A stretch of 64,000 nt of DNA, taken from contig NZ_CP097463.1 in the NCBI RefSeq assembly GCF_027247405.1, forward strand, positions 4,402,001-4,466,000. Direction: 5' to 3'. Every line of letters begins with the position of its first letter. Position 1 is the stretch's first letter. Made by a program: the position numbers and the translations under genes. Shown here piece after piece: positions 18,797 through 29,564 of this stretch. The DNA is from Jatrophihabitans cynanchi (GTDB lineage: Bacteria; Actinomycetota; Actinomycetes; Mycobacteriales; Jatrophihabitantaceae). A model generated the notes under the pieces. The model was not told where the DNA came from. It searched no databases and worked only from the letters and a program-made list of their open reading frames with translations.

Positions 18797-18840
18797 CTCG
18801 GCGCCGTACTCTGGACAAACAGGTCCAGACCGGCGCCGAG
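18797..18840. promoter_or_regulatory. Long two-part stem-loop upstream of the CAP-like gene
   Basis: CTCGGCGCCG and CGGCGCCGAG pair over ten bases outside; TCTGGAC and GTCCAGA pair over seven inside, with a six-base loop AAACAG and a small internal loop (TAC opposite C). It ends 31 bases before the start at 18872 and 16 bases before its AGGAG. It may be a double operator or an RNA structure in the leader. It lies in the 160-base divergent gap, so it could serve either side. Confidence 0.6.
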
Positions 18841-18871
18841 CGCCGACCAAGTCCGTAGGAGTACATCAAGA

Positions 18872-19519
18872 GTGAGCGATCTCCTCGAGCCGGACGCGCA
18901 GTTCGACGACGAGCCGGAGCCGGGCTCCCGCAGGCACGCGGTGTGGGCGCTGGTCGTGCTCGGCTGCCTGGCACTGCTCATCGCGAGCCTGATGGTGTTC
19001 CTCGGCGGCGGCAAGGACAACAAGAAGGCGAATGCCGGCCTCACCGCACCACTCGTCACGGGGCCCGCGGTGACGACGACCCCCTCAGCCACCCACACGA
19101 ATGCGGCGGCGACCAGCTCGCAGGCCGCCCCGACGACGCAGGCTGCGCCGAGCACGACACCGGCCGGACGCACCCGCAGCGGCAACCCCTGCCCGAACCG
19201 GGCGGCCTCGTGCGCGGTGGACGGCGACGGCGGCGCGATCGCGGCGGTGAACGCGTTCCGGACCAAGCACGGGCAGCCGGCGGTGCAGGGATCCGTCACC
19301 CAGGCGGCGCAGACCTGTGCGGCGAAGAACGGCAGCGGAGCCACCTGCGTCCCGCACTACGCCTACACCTCGCTGCCGAGCCAGGACGGGACGAAGGCGG
19401 TCGCCAAGATCGCCGACTTCGCCCAGAAGTGGCTGCTGGATCCGAAGATGAGCACGTTCAGCGTCGGCTGGGCCTACGTGCGGGGCACCTACGAGTGCGT
19501 CCTGCTCAAGGCGCCCTGA
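18872..19519 (+). CDS. Membrane-anchored CAP/SCP-like protein
   Basis: A 215-residue protein with a short acidic cytosolic head, one transmembrane helix (VWALVVLGCLALLIASLMVFL, residues ~25-45), a threonine/alanine-rich linker of ~55 residues, and an extracellular domain with four cysteines. The domain start AIAAVNAFRTKHGQPAVQGSVTQAAQTCAAKNG resembles the first helix of CAP/SCP (CAP superfamily) domains, but the histidines and glutamate of that fold are not evident. Start GTG 18872 with AGGAG ten bases upstream. Function unknown; a wall-associated role is inferred. Confidence 0.65.
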   Translation: MSDLLEPDAQFDDEPEPGSRRHAVWALVVLGCLALLIASLMVFLGGGKDNKKANAGLTAPLVTGPAVTTTPSATHTNAAATSSQAAPTTQAAPSTTPAGRTRSGNPCPNRAASCAVDGDGGAIAAVNAFRTKHGQPAVQGSVTQAAQTCAAKNGSGATCVPHYAYTSLPSQDGTKAVAKIADFAQKWLLDPKMSTFSVGWAYVRGTYECVLLKAP

Positions 19520-19526
19520 CCGGGAC

Positions 19527-22204
<2,678 letters not shown>

Positions 22205-22205
22205 C

Positions 22206-22219
22206 TAGAACCAGTTCTT
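22206..22219. promoter_or_regulatory. KstR box upstream of hsaA
   Basis: TAGAACCAGTTCTT fits the KstR consensus TnnAACnnGTTnnA except for the last base; the core AGAAC-CA-GTTCT is a perfect inverted repeat. It is 44 bases before the hsaA start codon, in the divergent hsaA-kshA promoter. Confidence 0.8.
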
Positions 22220-22303
22220 GTCTCTGTCGATCCGGCGGCATGCCGCATGTGCCAGGCAGCTAAGCGACAGCTTGCGTTGACCGCGGCAGTGCGGCACGAT
22301 TTC

Positions 22304-22317
22304 TGTAACGTGTTCTT
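22304..22317. promoter_or_regulatory. KstR box upstream of kshA
   Basis: TGTAACGTGTTCTT has the AAC-NN-GTT core and the first T of the KstR consensus; flanks are less symmetric than at the other sites. It lies just before a GTG at 22321 and 55 bases before the preferred kshA ATG. A second box for the other side of the same divergent promoter. Confidence 0.65.
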
Positions 22318-22371
22318 ATTGTGAGTTCACCCGATTCCCTGGTCATTGGGGACGGTCTGCCGGGAGGTGGC

Positions 22372-23565
22372 ATGGTGCCAGCGGCCGAGCTCGATACCGA
22401 TCCGGTTCGCGCGATCGACGCCGGTGCGGTCCCCGAGCGATTCGCGCGCGGCTGGCACTGCCTGGGGCTCGCGGCGTCCTTCCGGGACGGGCGCCCGCAC
22501 GCGGTGCAGGCGTTCGGCACCAAGCTGGTGATCTTCGTGGACGAGCAGGACGCGCTCTGCGTGCTGGACGCGTACTGCCGGCACATGGGCGGTGACCTGA
22601 GCCAGGGCACAGTCAAGGACGGCAGGATCGCCTGCCCGTTCCACGACTGGCGCTGGGCCGGCAACGGGCGCTGCGCCGCGATCCCGTACGCGCGGCGGGT
22701 GCCGCTGCGTGCGCGCACCAGGGCGTGGACCACGCTGGAGAAGAACGGGCAGCTGTTCGTCTGGAACGACCCCGAGGGCAACCCGCCTCCGCCAGAGGTC
22801 GAGATCCCCGCGATCGAGGGAGTCGGCTCGGGCGAGTGGAGCGACTGGGTCTGGACCACGATGACGATCGAAGGCTCCAACTGCCGGGAGATCATCGACA
22901 ACGTCGCGGACATGGCGCACTTCTTCTACATCCACTTCGCCTTTCCGACGTACTTCAAGAATGTCTTCGAAAAGCACGAGGCGACGCAGTACATGCAATC
23001 GCGCGGCCGGCCCGACCTCGGTGCCGGCTCGAACTACAGTGCCAACTCGAACTACAGCGGCGACAACGAACTCAGGTCGGAGGCGACCTACTTCGGCCCG
23101 TCGTACATGATCAACAGGCTGTGGAACGACTTTCAGGGCACCACCGTCGAGTCGGTCCTCGTCAACTGCCACTACCCGATCGACGCGAACTCCTTCGTGC
23201 TGCAGTACGCGGTGATGGTGAAGAAGATGCCGGGTGTCGACTCGGAGTTGGCGAACACGATCGCGGGCAAGTTCGCCAAGAGCTTCAAGGTCGGCTTCGA
23301 GCAGGACGTGGCGATCTGGCAGAACAAGAGCCGGATCGACAATCCGCTGCTGTGCGAAGAGGACGGGCCGGTGTACCAGCTACGCCGCTGGTACCAGCAG
23401 TTCTACGTCGACGCCGCCGACGTCACCGACGAGATGACCGCCCGCTTCGAGTTCGAGATCGACACGACGCGCGCCGTCGAGGCGTGGGAGCAGGAGGTTG
23501 CCGACAACCTCGAGCGCCGGCGTGACGACGGATCCCGCGAGGGCGTCGAGGCCGCAGCGCGGTAG
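22372..23565 (+). CDS. kshA: 3-ketosteroid 9-alpha-hydroxylase oxygenase
   Basis: A 397-residue Rieske oxygenase that hydroxylates C9 of 3-ketosteroids, which with KstD breaks ring B. From ATG 22372 (preceded by GGGAGG) the Rieske ligands fall at C69/H71 and C88/H91 (YCRHMGGDL, CPFHDWRW), and the mononuclear iron histidines at H183 and H188 in DNVADMAHFFYIHF; all are two positions beyond those of M. tuberculosis KshA, which supports this start over GTG 22321. FPTYFKNVFE and YQLRRWYQQFYVD are family signatures. The reductase kshB is not in the window. It is divergent from hsaACB and has a KstR box upstream. Confidence 0.95.
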   Translation: MVPAAELDTDPVRAIDAGAVPERFARGWHCLGLAASFRDGRPHAVQAFGTKLVIFVDEQDALCVLDAYCRHMGGDLSQGTVKDGRIACPFHDWRWAGNGRCAAIPYARRVPLRARTRAWTTLEKNGQLFVWNDPEGNPPPPEVEIPAIEGVGSGEWSDWVWTTMTIEGSNCREIIDNVADMAHFFYIHFAFPTYFKNVFEKHEATQYMQSRGRPDLGAGSNYSANSNYSGDNELRSEATYFGPSYMINRLWNDFQGTTVESVLVNCHYPIDANSFVLQYAVMVKKMPGVDSELANTIAGKFAKSFKVGFEQDVAIWQNKSRIDNPLLCEEDGPVYQLRRWYQQFYVDAADVTDEMTARFEFEIDTTRAVEAWEQEVADNLERRRDDGSREGVEAAAR

Positions 23566-23586
23566 CAGCAGCGGGGTGACGGTGCG

Positions 23587-24288
23587 CTACTGCTGGACCG
23601 GATCACGCCCCTGCCAGGTGCACACGCACACCTCGTTGCCCTCGGCGTCGGCCAGCACCCAGAACGCCGGGGCGCGGCGGTCGGACACCATCGTGCCGCC
23701 CGCGGCGAGTGCGGCGCGGATCCGGTTCGGCGCCTCGTCGTGTGGCACCGCGACGTCGAAGTGGATGCGGTTGCGCTGCGCCCTCGGCGCGTCCATCTGT
23801 TGGAACCAGACGGACGGGCCCTGCCGCTGCGGGTCGACTATCGGGTCCTCGGGACCGTCGTGCCCGGGCTCGCAGGCGTAGCCGAACACGGCGCGCCAGA
23901 ACGGTCGGACCGCGGCGATGTCCATCGCGTCGACGGCGATCTCGATCACCTGGGTCGAGCGGGTCTGCTCCGTGCCGACCCCGCCCGCTGGGCACAGGCC
24001 GGCGGCGAGCAGCGCCTCGCTCACCCGACGGGCCGTTGCTACGTCGGTTTCGGTGACCCATGACGTGGCCGGGTCCTGCAGGGTGAGCAGGGCGCACTCG
24101 GGCCGCAGGTCCATCCGTAGGCTGCCGGCGCCGGAGCCGGCTTCGGCCGCCACGATTGCGGCGACGGCGGCCGCGTGGGCGACGGACTGCACCGGCACGG
24201 CGGTGCGCAGTTCGCCCAGGACGAAGCGCCAGCCGTGCGCGCCCACCGCGTCGGAGATCTGCTGCCTGGTCAGTGCGGGCTCGGTCAC
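23587..24288 (-). CDS. Fusion of pterin-dehydratase-like and VOC domains
   Basis: A 233-residue protein. Residues ~1-95 (TRQQISDAVGAHGWRFVLGELRTAV ... SLRMDLRPECALLTLQD ... VTETDVATARRVSEAL) resemble pterin-4a-carbinolamine dehydratase, but the HxHP-type catalytic histidines are not clear. Residues ~110-230 form a glyoxalase-like VOC domain (VIEIAVDAMDIAAVRPFWRAVFGY, RIHFDVAVPHDEAPNRIRAALAAGG, WVLADAEGNEVCVCTW). Such combined proteins are found in actinobacteria without assigned function. It is convergent with kshA, 21 bases between stops, and may be a passenger in the steroid region. Confidence 0.72.
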   Translation of the reverse strand: MTEPALTRQQISDAVGAHGWRFVLGELRTAVPVQSVAHAAAVAAIVAAEAGSGAGSLRMDLRPECALLTLQDPATSWVTETDVATARRVSEALLAAGLCPAGGVGTEQTRSTQVIEIAVDAMDIAAVRPFWRAVFGYACEPGHDGPEDPIVDPQRQGPSVWFQQMDAPRAQRNRIHFDVAVPHDEAPNRIRAALAAGGTMVSDRRAPAFWVLADAEGNEVCVCTWQGRDPVQQ

Positions 24289-24452
24289 GGCATAACGATC
24301 GCATCGCGGTGGGACAACGCGCCTGCAGCCCGTCCGGAATCTGCCGATTGCACGGGTCCAAGGTTCCCGGAACTGAACGGCGATCTGATCTCGGCGTGTT
24401 CGCGACTCTCGCTCAGATAAGGTGCAACCTGGACGGTCGGAGGTCTTGTCAG

Positions 24453-26099
24453 GTGGCGATGCATACGCGTGCGGGCGCGTCGCCGAACCATGCCGACGAA
24501 GACTTCGCCGGCTACAGCGACATCGTCCCGGTGCACGCCGGACTGCACAGCGGGGTGTTCCACGCTCGCGAGGACGTGTCCGGGCGACCGGTCGCGCTGA
24601 AGGTGCTCACCGTCGACGGGGTCACGCCGCGTGGCATGGAGTCCTTCGCGCGTGAATCGGCGATCCTGGCCGCGATCAGCGCGCACCCAAACATCGTGAC
24701 CTTGTACCGCTCGTACCGGCTCGCCGACGGCCGCCCAGTGCTGGTGCTCGAACGGTGTGGCGGGTCCTTGGCCGACTGGATGCGTGATGGCAAGCGGCCG
24801 GCCACCGATCAGTCCGTCTCGATCGCGATCAAGATCGCCGGCGCCCTGGAGACGGCGCACCGCGGAGGCGTGCTGCACCGGGACGTACGCCCGGCCAACA
24901 TCCTGCTCACCGAGTTCGGCGAGCCCGCGCTGTCGGACTTCGGGGTCGCCCGGCTGCGCTCCACCGCACCCGCGCCGGCCGAACTGTTCGACTTCCCGAG
25001 CGTGCACGTCGCCCCTGAGCTGATGATGGGTAGCGAGGCGAGCGCGGCGACGGACGTGTACGGACTGGCGTCCAGTCTGTACGAACTGCTCGCCGGGCAG
25101 CCGCCGCTGGCCGCCTATCAGGGCGAGTCACCGGCCGCGACGATCCTGCGGATCCTGCGCGACCCCGCCCGGCCGATCGTGCGCGACGACGTGCCGATCG
25201 AACTGTCCGACCTGGTGCTGTGGGGCCTGGCCAAGGACCCGGCCGACCGGCCGCCGAGCGTCATGTGGTTCGCCGAGGAACTGGGCCGGATCGAGGCGCA
25301 GAACGGGTGGCCGCGGACCCGGATCATGGTGCGCGAGCCGGAACGGCCGGTGACGGCAGCGCCGGTACGCCGGCACAGCGTCAGCGTGCGCCCACCCGGC
25401 GGCCGGCCCGTTCCGCCGCCGGCCGCGCCCGACCAGCCGGTCGCCGGACCACCGCCCGCGCCGCCCACCGCTCCGCCCGCCGCTGATCCGGCGACCGGAG
25501 CCGACCCGGCACCGCTACTCGCGACGCCGGTCCCGGCACCCGGCCCCCCGGCATGGACCCTGCCACCGCCACAGGCGCCACCGCCACAGGCGCCACCGCC
25601 GCCGCCGCCGCCGATGCCATCGACCGCCCGCCGCCCGACGTCCCGGCGACGGGTGGTGCTGCGCGCGCCGCTGCTGTCCGCCGGCCGGGCCTTCCTCGCG
25701 CTGATGGGCCCGTTCTGGGCCGTGTTGGCCGTAGTGCTCGCGCTGACCGCGCCGTCGGCCACGGTGCTGGCCTGGACGCTCGGCTGCGCTGCGGCGCTGA
25801 GCGCGCTAGCCGGCTGGTTCGTCCGGCCCAGCCTGCAGCTCGACGCGTGCCACATGCAGCACCGTGACGGACTGGCCCGCGTGCTCATCCCGTGGGACGC
25901 GGTGGTGTCCTTGCAGCCGCGCTACGAACCGTCGCGCCGCCCGGGCGCACCACATGGGCTGATCGTGGTGCTCGGCACTCACGAGGCGATGCCGCTGACC
26001 GCGACCCGGCGCTCGGCGTGGGAGCTGGCCGACCTGGTCGCGACGCTCGAAGCCTTCCGGTCAGCCGGTGCCGGTGCGGATCAGATCGCCTTGCAGTAG
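24453..26099 (+). CDS. Serine/threonine protein kinase with C-terminal membrane and PH-like region
   Basis: A 548-residue Hanks-type kinase. Residues ~20-290 are the kinase: GLHSGVFHARED, ATP-site lysine in PVALKVL, catalytic loop HRDVRPANILL, DFG in LSDFGVARL, and VAPELMMGSEASAATDVYGLASSLYELL. The catalytic loop has Arg where most kinases have Lys (HRDxKPxN). Then comes a proline/alanine-rich linker of ~100 residues, two membrane helices (AFLALMGPFWAVLAVVLALTA and VLAWTLGCAAALSALAGWFV), and a cytosolic PH-like tail (LARVLIPWDAVVSLQPRYE). GTG 24453 has GGAGG at nine bases. Its place between kshA and kstD is odd; a link to steroid use is not shown. Confidence 0.88.
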   Translation: MAMHTRAGASPNHADEDFAGYSDIVPVHAGLHSGVFHAREDVSGRPVALKVLTVDGVTPRGMESFARESAILAAISAHPNIVTLYRSYRLADGRPVLVLERCGGSLADWMRDGKRPATDQSVSIAIKIAGALETAHRGGVLHRDVRPANILLTEFGEPALSDFGVARLRSTAPAPAELFDFPSVHVAPELMMGSEASAATDVYGLASSLYELLAGQPPLAAYQGESPAATILRILRDPARPIVRDDVPIELSDLVLWGLAKDPADRPPSVMWFAEELGRIEAQNGWPRTRIMVREPERPVTAAPVRRHSVSVRPPGGRPVPPPAAPDQPVAGPPPAPPTAPPAADPATGADPAPLLATPVPAPGPPAWTLPPPQAPPPQAPPPPPPPMPSTARRPTSRRRVVLRAPLLSAGRAFLALMGPFWAVLAVVLALTAPSATVLAWTLGCAAALSALAGWFVRPSLQLDACHMQHRDGLARVLIPWDAVVSLQPRYEPSRRPGAPHGLIVVLGTHEAMPLTATRRSAWELADLVATLEAFRSAGAGADQIALQ

Positions 26100-26118
26100 C
26101 GCACATCCCACGCAAAAC

Positions 26119-26132
26119 TATAACCTGTTCTA
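26119..26132. promoter_or_regulatory. KstR box on the kstD promoter
   Basis: TATAACCTGTTCTA matches TnnAACnnGTTnnA exactly. It contains TAACCT (26121-26126), a -10-like hexamer seven bases before the ATG at 26134, so a bound repressor would cover the promoter of an apparently leaderless gene. Confidence 0.85.
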
Positions 26133-26133
26133 C

Positions 26134-27831
26134 ATGCACCGGGACAGGTACGACGTGATCGTCGTGGGTAGCGGCGCAGCCGGCATGACCGCGGCGCTCG
26201 CCGCGGCGAAACATGGCCTGCGTGCGGTGGTCGTGGAGAAGGCGACGCACTTCGGTGGCTCGACGGCGCGCTCGGGCGGGGGCGTGTGGATCCCGAACAA
26301 CGAGGTGCTGCGCGCGAGCGGTGTCGCCGACACCCCGCAGGCGGCCGCCCGGTACCTGCACGCCATCGTCGGCGACGTCGTGGCCGCCGATCGCATCGAC
26401 ACGTTCCTGCAGCGCGGGCCGGAGGCGCTGTCGTTCCTACTGGCGAACACGCCACTGCGGATGCGCTGGGTGCCGGGCTACTCGGACTACTACCCCGAGT
26501 CCCCCGGTGGCCGCGTCGGCGGCCGTTCGGTCGAGCCGGTGCCGTTCGACGGGCGGCGCCTCGGCCCGGACCTCGCCGAGCTCGAACCGCCGTACGGCGC
26601 GGCGCCGTTGAACGTCGCGGTGACCCAGGGCGACTACCGCTGGGCCACCCTGGTCCTGCGCCACCCGCGCGGGATGGTGCGGGTGCTGCGGATCGGGCTG
26701 CGCTGGATGCTGGCGACGCTCACCGGCAAACGGCTACTGGTCATGGGCCAGGCGCTCGCTGCCGGTTTACGCGCGGGGTTGCGCGAGGCAGGGGTGCCGG
26801 TGTTGCTGGAGACGCCGCTCGTGGACCTGCACGTCGAGGACGACGACCGCGTGACGGGTGTGCTCGTCGCAACCGGCGCGGACCGGCGGGTGCTGCATGC
26901 GCGTCACGCCGTCGTCCTGGCCACCGGCGGGTTCGAGCACAACGCGGCATTGCGCCAGCGGTTTCAGCGGGCCCCGATCGGCAGCGACTGGACGGTGGGT
27001 GCGGCCGCGAACACCGGTGACGGCGTCCTGGCCGGCCGGCGGATCGGCGGCGCGCTCGAACTGATGGACGATGCGTGGTGGGGGCCGTCGATCCCGCTGC
27101 CCGGTGGCCCGTGGTTCTGCCTGGCCGAGCGCACCCTGCCGGGGTGCATCCTCATCGACCGTTCGGGCGAGCGGTTCGTCAACGAGGCGGCGCCGTACGT
27201 CGATGCGGTGCACGCGATGTACGGCGGGCGGTACGGGCAGGGCGACGGACCGGGCGAGCACATCCCGTGCTGGCTGGTGCTGGACCAGCGGTACCGCAAC
27301 CGGTACTTCTTCGCCGGGTTGCGCCCCCGTGCGCCGTTCCCCCGGCGGTGGTACCGGTCGGGCGTGGTTGTCCGGGCGCCGTCGCTGGAGCGGCTCGCCG
27401 AACAGCTCGAGGTCAACCCGGCCGCGCTCGTCCGCACGGTCGAGACCTTCAACGGCTTCGCCCGCGCGGGGCGCGACGCCGACTTCGGTCGCGGCGAGAG
27501 CGGGTACGACCGGTACTACGGCGATCCGCGCAACAGGCCCAACCCGTGCCTCGGCGTGATCGACACGGCTCCGTTCTACGCGGTCAGGATCGTGCCGGGC
27601 GACCTCGGCACCAAGGGCGGCCTGCGTACCGATGTGCACGGGCGGGTACTGCGCCCGGACGGTTCGGTCATCGCCGGGCTGTTCGCGGCGGGCAACGCGA
27701 GCAGTCCGGTGATGGGGCACACCTACGCCGGTCCGGGCGCGACGATCGGTCCCGCCGTCACCTTCGGCTACCTCGCCGCGCTGGAGATCGCGCGGCAGGC
27801 AGCCGAGCAGGTCGCCAGTGGGGCGCAGTGA
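26134..27831 (+). CDS. kstD: 3-ketosteroid delta-1-dehydrogenase
   Basis: A 565-residue FAD enzyme that introduces the C1-C2 double bond into 3-ketosteroids. The FAD-binding start reads YDVIVVGSGAAGMTAALAAAKHGLRAVVVEK, then GGSTARSGGGVWIP, as in KstD proteins; the middle has a flexible substrate domain; the end has PGDLGTKGGLRTD, VIAGLFAAGNASSPVMGHTYAGPGATIGPAVTFGYLAALE, where the catalytic tyrosine is expected. There is no ribosome site before ATG 26134 and the KstR box ends one base upstream. The next flavoprotein gene overlaps by four bases. Confidence 0.92.
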   Translation: MHRDRYDVIVVGSGAAGMTAALAAAKHGLRAVVVEKATHFGGSTARSGGGVWIPNNEVLRASGVADTPQAAARYLHAIVGDVVAADRIDTFLQRGPEALSFLLANTPLRMRWVPGYSDYYPESPGGRVGGRSVEPVPFDGRRLGPDLAELEPPYGAAPLNVAVTQGDYRWATLVLRHPRGMVRVLRIGLRWMLATLTGKRLLVMGQALAAGLRAGLREAGVPVLLETPLVDLHVEDDDRVTGVLVATGADRRVLHARHAVVLATGGFEHNAALRQRFQRAPIGSDWTVGAAANTGDGVLAGRRIGGALELMDDAWWGPSIPLPGGPWFCLAERTLPGCILIDRSGERFVNEAAPYVDAVHAMYGGRYGQGDGPGEHIPCWLVLDQRYRNRYFFAGLRPRAPFPRRWYRSGVVVRAPSLERLAEQLEVNPAALVRTVETFNGFARAGRDADFGRGESGYDRYYGDPRNRPNPCLGVIDTAPFYAVRIVPGDLGTKGGLRTDVHGRVLRPDGSVIAGLFAAGNASSPVMGHTYAGPGATIGPAVTFGYLAALEIARQAAEQVASGAQ

Positions 27832-29276
27832 GCCGCCCCTTCGCGCCGGTGGATGCCTCGACGGTCGGGAGCTGGGCCGACGACGCGGATGTCGTCGTGG
27901 TCGGCTTCGGCGCGGCCGGTTCGTCGGCGGCGTTCGAGGCTGCCACCGTCGGCGCCCGCACGCTGGTGCTCGAGCGGGCCGGCGCGGCCGGCGGCGCGGC
28001 CGCCCTGTCGGACGGCTTCATCTACCTGGGTGCCGGTACGCCTGAGCAGGTGGCGGCGGGCTACCCGGACACCGTCGAGAACATGCAGGCGTTCCTGCTG
28101 GCCGCGTGTGGTCCGGCTCCGGACCGGGCGAAGATCGAACGGTACTGCGCGGCCATCGCCGAGCATCGCGAGTGGCTGCTGGCACGGGGCGTCGAGTTCC
28201 TGGGAACCGTTCTGCCGCACGCGAACGGCACCTCACCCGTCGACGGTGAGGGCCTGATGTTCACCGGCGGCGAGAATGCCCATCCCTACCGTGACGTCGC
28301 GACCCCCGCGCCGCGCGGTCACGTCGTGCAGGGCGGGCGTCCGGGCGGGAAGGTGTTGATGGCGCGACTGAGCGGAGCAGCGGTGGAGGCGGGCGCGCGC
28401 ACGTCGTTCGACACCCGGGCCGAACGTCTCGTGGTCGACGGCACCGGGCGGGTGTGCGGGGTGATCGCCCAGCGGTACGGCGAGCAGGTGGCGATCCGCG
28501 CGCGGGCCGGCGTGGTGCTGGCGGCCGGTGGCTTCATCCAGAACCCGGCGATGGTGGAGCAGTACGCACCCGTCGTGCAGGTCACGCCGTTGCGGCTCGG
28601 TACCGACGGTGACGACGGAAGCGGGATCCGGATGGCGCAGGCGGTCGGCGCGCAGGTGAAGCGGATGGACGCGATCGAGTGCGCGTTGCCGTTCAACGCG
28701 CCGCGCTCGCTCGTGCACGGCATCATCGTCAACCGCGCCGGGCAACGGTTCGTGAACGAGGACACCTACATGGGGCGGGTGGGACAGGCCGCGCTCGTGC
28801 ACCAGGGCGCGGTGGCGTACCTGATCGTCGACGAGGAGCACTACGCGCCGAACTGGCTGAACATCCCGGCGACCTGGGTGTGCGCCACGGCGTCCGAACT
28901 CGAGGGCGAGATCGGGCTTCCGCAGGGTGCGCTGGTCGCGACGCTGGACTATTACAACGAGCACGCGCGCTCCGGGCGCGATCCGCTGTTCGGAAAGGAC
29001 GCCACAGTGCTCACCCCGCTGCGCGGTCCGCTCGCGGCGTTCGACCTGCGGGCCGGGTCCTTCGTCTACGCGCCGTTCACACTCGGCGGCCTGCACACCT
29101 TGCCGGACGGCGAGGTGTTGGATCTGGCCGCAGCGCCGATCCCCGGGCTGTTCGCGGCGGGCCGCACCACCTCGGGCGTTGCCGCTCAGGGCTACTGCAG
29201 CGGGCTGTCACTGGGTGATTCGACGTTGTTCGGCAGATGGGCCGGGCGCCGCGCCGCGAGTGCGGCGCGGCGCTGA
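27828..29276 (+). CDS. Second KstD-like FAD-binding oxidoreductase
   Basis: A 482-residue flavoprotein of the fumarate reductase/KstD superfamily: DADVVVVGFGAAGSSAAFEAATVGARTLVLERAGAAGGAAALSDGFIYLG at the start, ARAGVVLAAGGFIQNPAMVEQY, GIIVNRAGQRFVNEDTYMGR, and GLFAAGRTTSGVAAQGYCSGLSLGDSTLFGRWAGR at the end. It is shorter and distinct from KstD; related actinobacterial proteins include 3-ketosteroid delta-4 dehydrogenases and other steroid or fatty-acid oxidoreductases. The GTG start overlaps the kstD TGA, so it shares the KstR-controlled transcript. Exact reaction unknown. Confidence 0.85.
   Translation: MSRPFAPVDASTVGSWADDADVVVVGFGAAGSSAAFEAATVGARTLVLERAGAAGGAAALSDGFIYLGAGTPEQVAAGYPDTVENMQAFLLAACGPAPDRAKIERYCAAIAEHREWLLARGVEFLGTVLPHANGTSPVDGEGLMFTGGENAHPYRDVATPAPRGHVVQGGRPGGKVLMARLSGAAVEAGARTSFDTRAERLVVDGTGRVCGVIAQRYGEQVAIRARAGVVLAAGGFIQNPAMVEQYAPVVQVTPLRLGTDGDDGSGIRMAQAVGAQVKRMDAIECALPFNAPRSLVHGIIVNRAGQRFVNEDTYMGRVGQAALVHQGAVAYLIVDEEHYAPNWLNIPATWVCATASELEGEIGLPQGALVATLDYYNEHARSGRDPLFGKDATVLTPLRGPLAAFDLRAGSFVYAPFTLGGLHTLPDGEVLDLAAAPIPGLFAAGRTTSGVAAQGYCSGLSLGDSTLFGRWAGRRAASAARR
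29246..29273. terminator. Perfect 12-pair GC hairpin at a gene end
   Basis: GCGCCGCGCCGC-GAGT-GCGGCGCGGCGC: a perfect 12-base stem with a four-base loop, ending directly at the TGA (29274-29276) of the flavoprotein and nine bases from the stop of the convergent HesB-like gene. It doubles as coding sequence for an Arg-Ala tail. A T-less actinobacterial terminator acting both ways is likely. Confidence 0.6.
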
Positions 29277-29282
29277 TCGGGC

Positions 29283-29564
29283 TCAGGCGTCGGCGGCGAC
29301 GGTGAAGCGCAACTGCCCGTTGTCGTCGTGCGCCGCGTCGAGTGCCTTGTCATCGAGCATCATCGCGGCCTGGGGCTCGAGGAAGACCCGTGCGCCGTTC
29401 TCGTCGAGGACCTGATCGTCCTCCGCGGGTGCGGTGGCCAGGGTGAGCGTGAGGCCGCCCGCGGCCGGGTCGTTGGCGATGCGCAGCCCGCAGCCGTCGG
29501 GTACCTCCGGGTCGGCGATGATGTTGCGGATCTCGGTGCTTGCGGTGTCAGTCAGGGTGAGCAC
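29283..29564 (-). CDS. HesB/IscA-like protein without the usual cysteines
   Basis: A 93-residue protein of the A-type iron-sulfur carrier fold: LTDTASTEIRNIIADPEVPDGCGLRIANDPAAGGLTLTLATAP, then FLEPQAAMMLDDKALDAAHDDNGQLRFTV. Only one cysteine remains and the C-terminal CxC of true A-type carriers is missing, so cluster transfer is unlikely. Start GTG 29564 with AAGGAG upstream. Between it and the next gene (29565-29711) there is nothing recognisable apart from its leader. Confidence 0.8.
   Translation of the reverse strand: MLTLTDTASTEIRNIIADPEVPDGCGLRIANDPAAGGLTLTLATAPAEDDQVLDENGARVFLEPQAAMMLDDKALDAAHDDNGQLRFTVAADA

Noticed and set aside
22321-22371. GTG 22321 as the kshA start
   Set aside because: ATG 22372 has a ribosome site and aligns all iron ligands two positions from the known enzyme; the GTG remains possible as a leaderless start.
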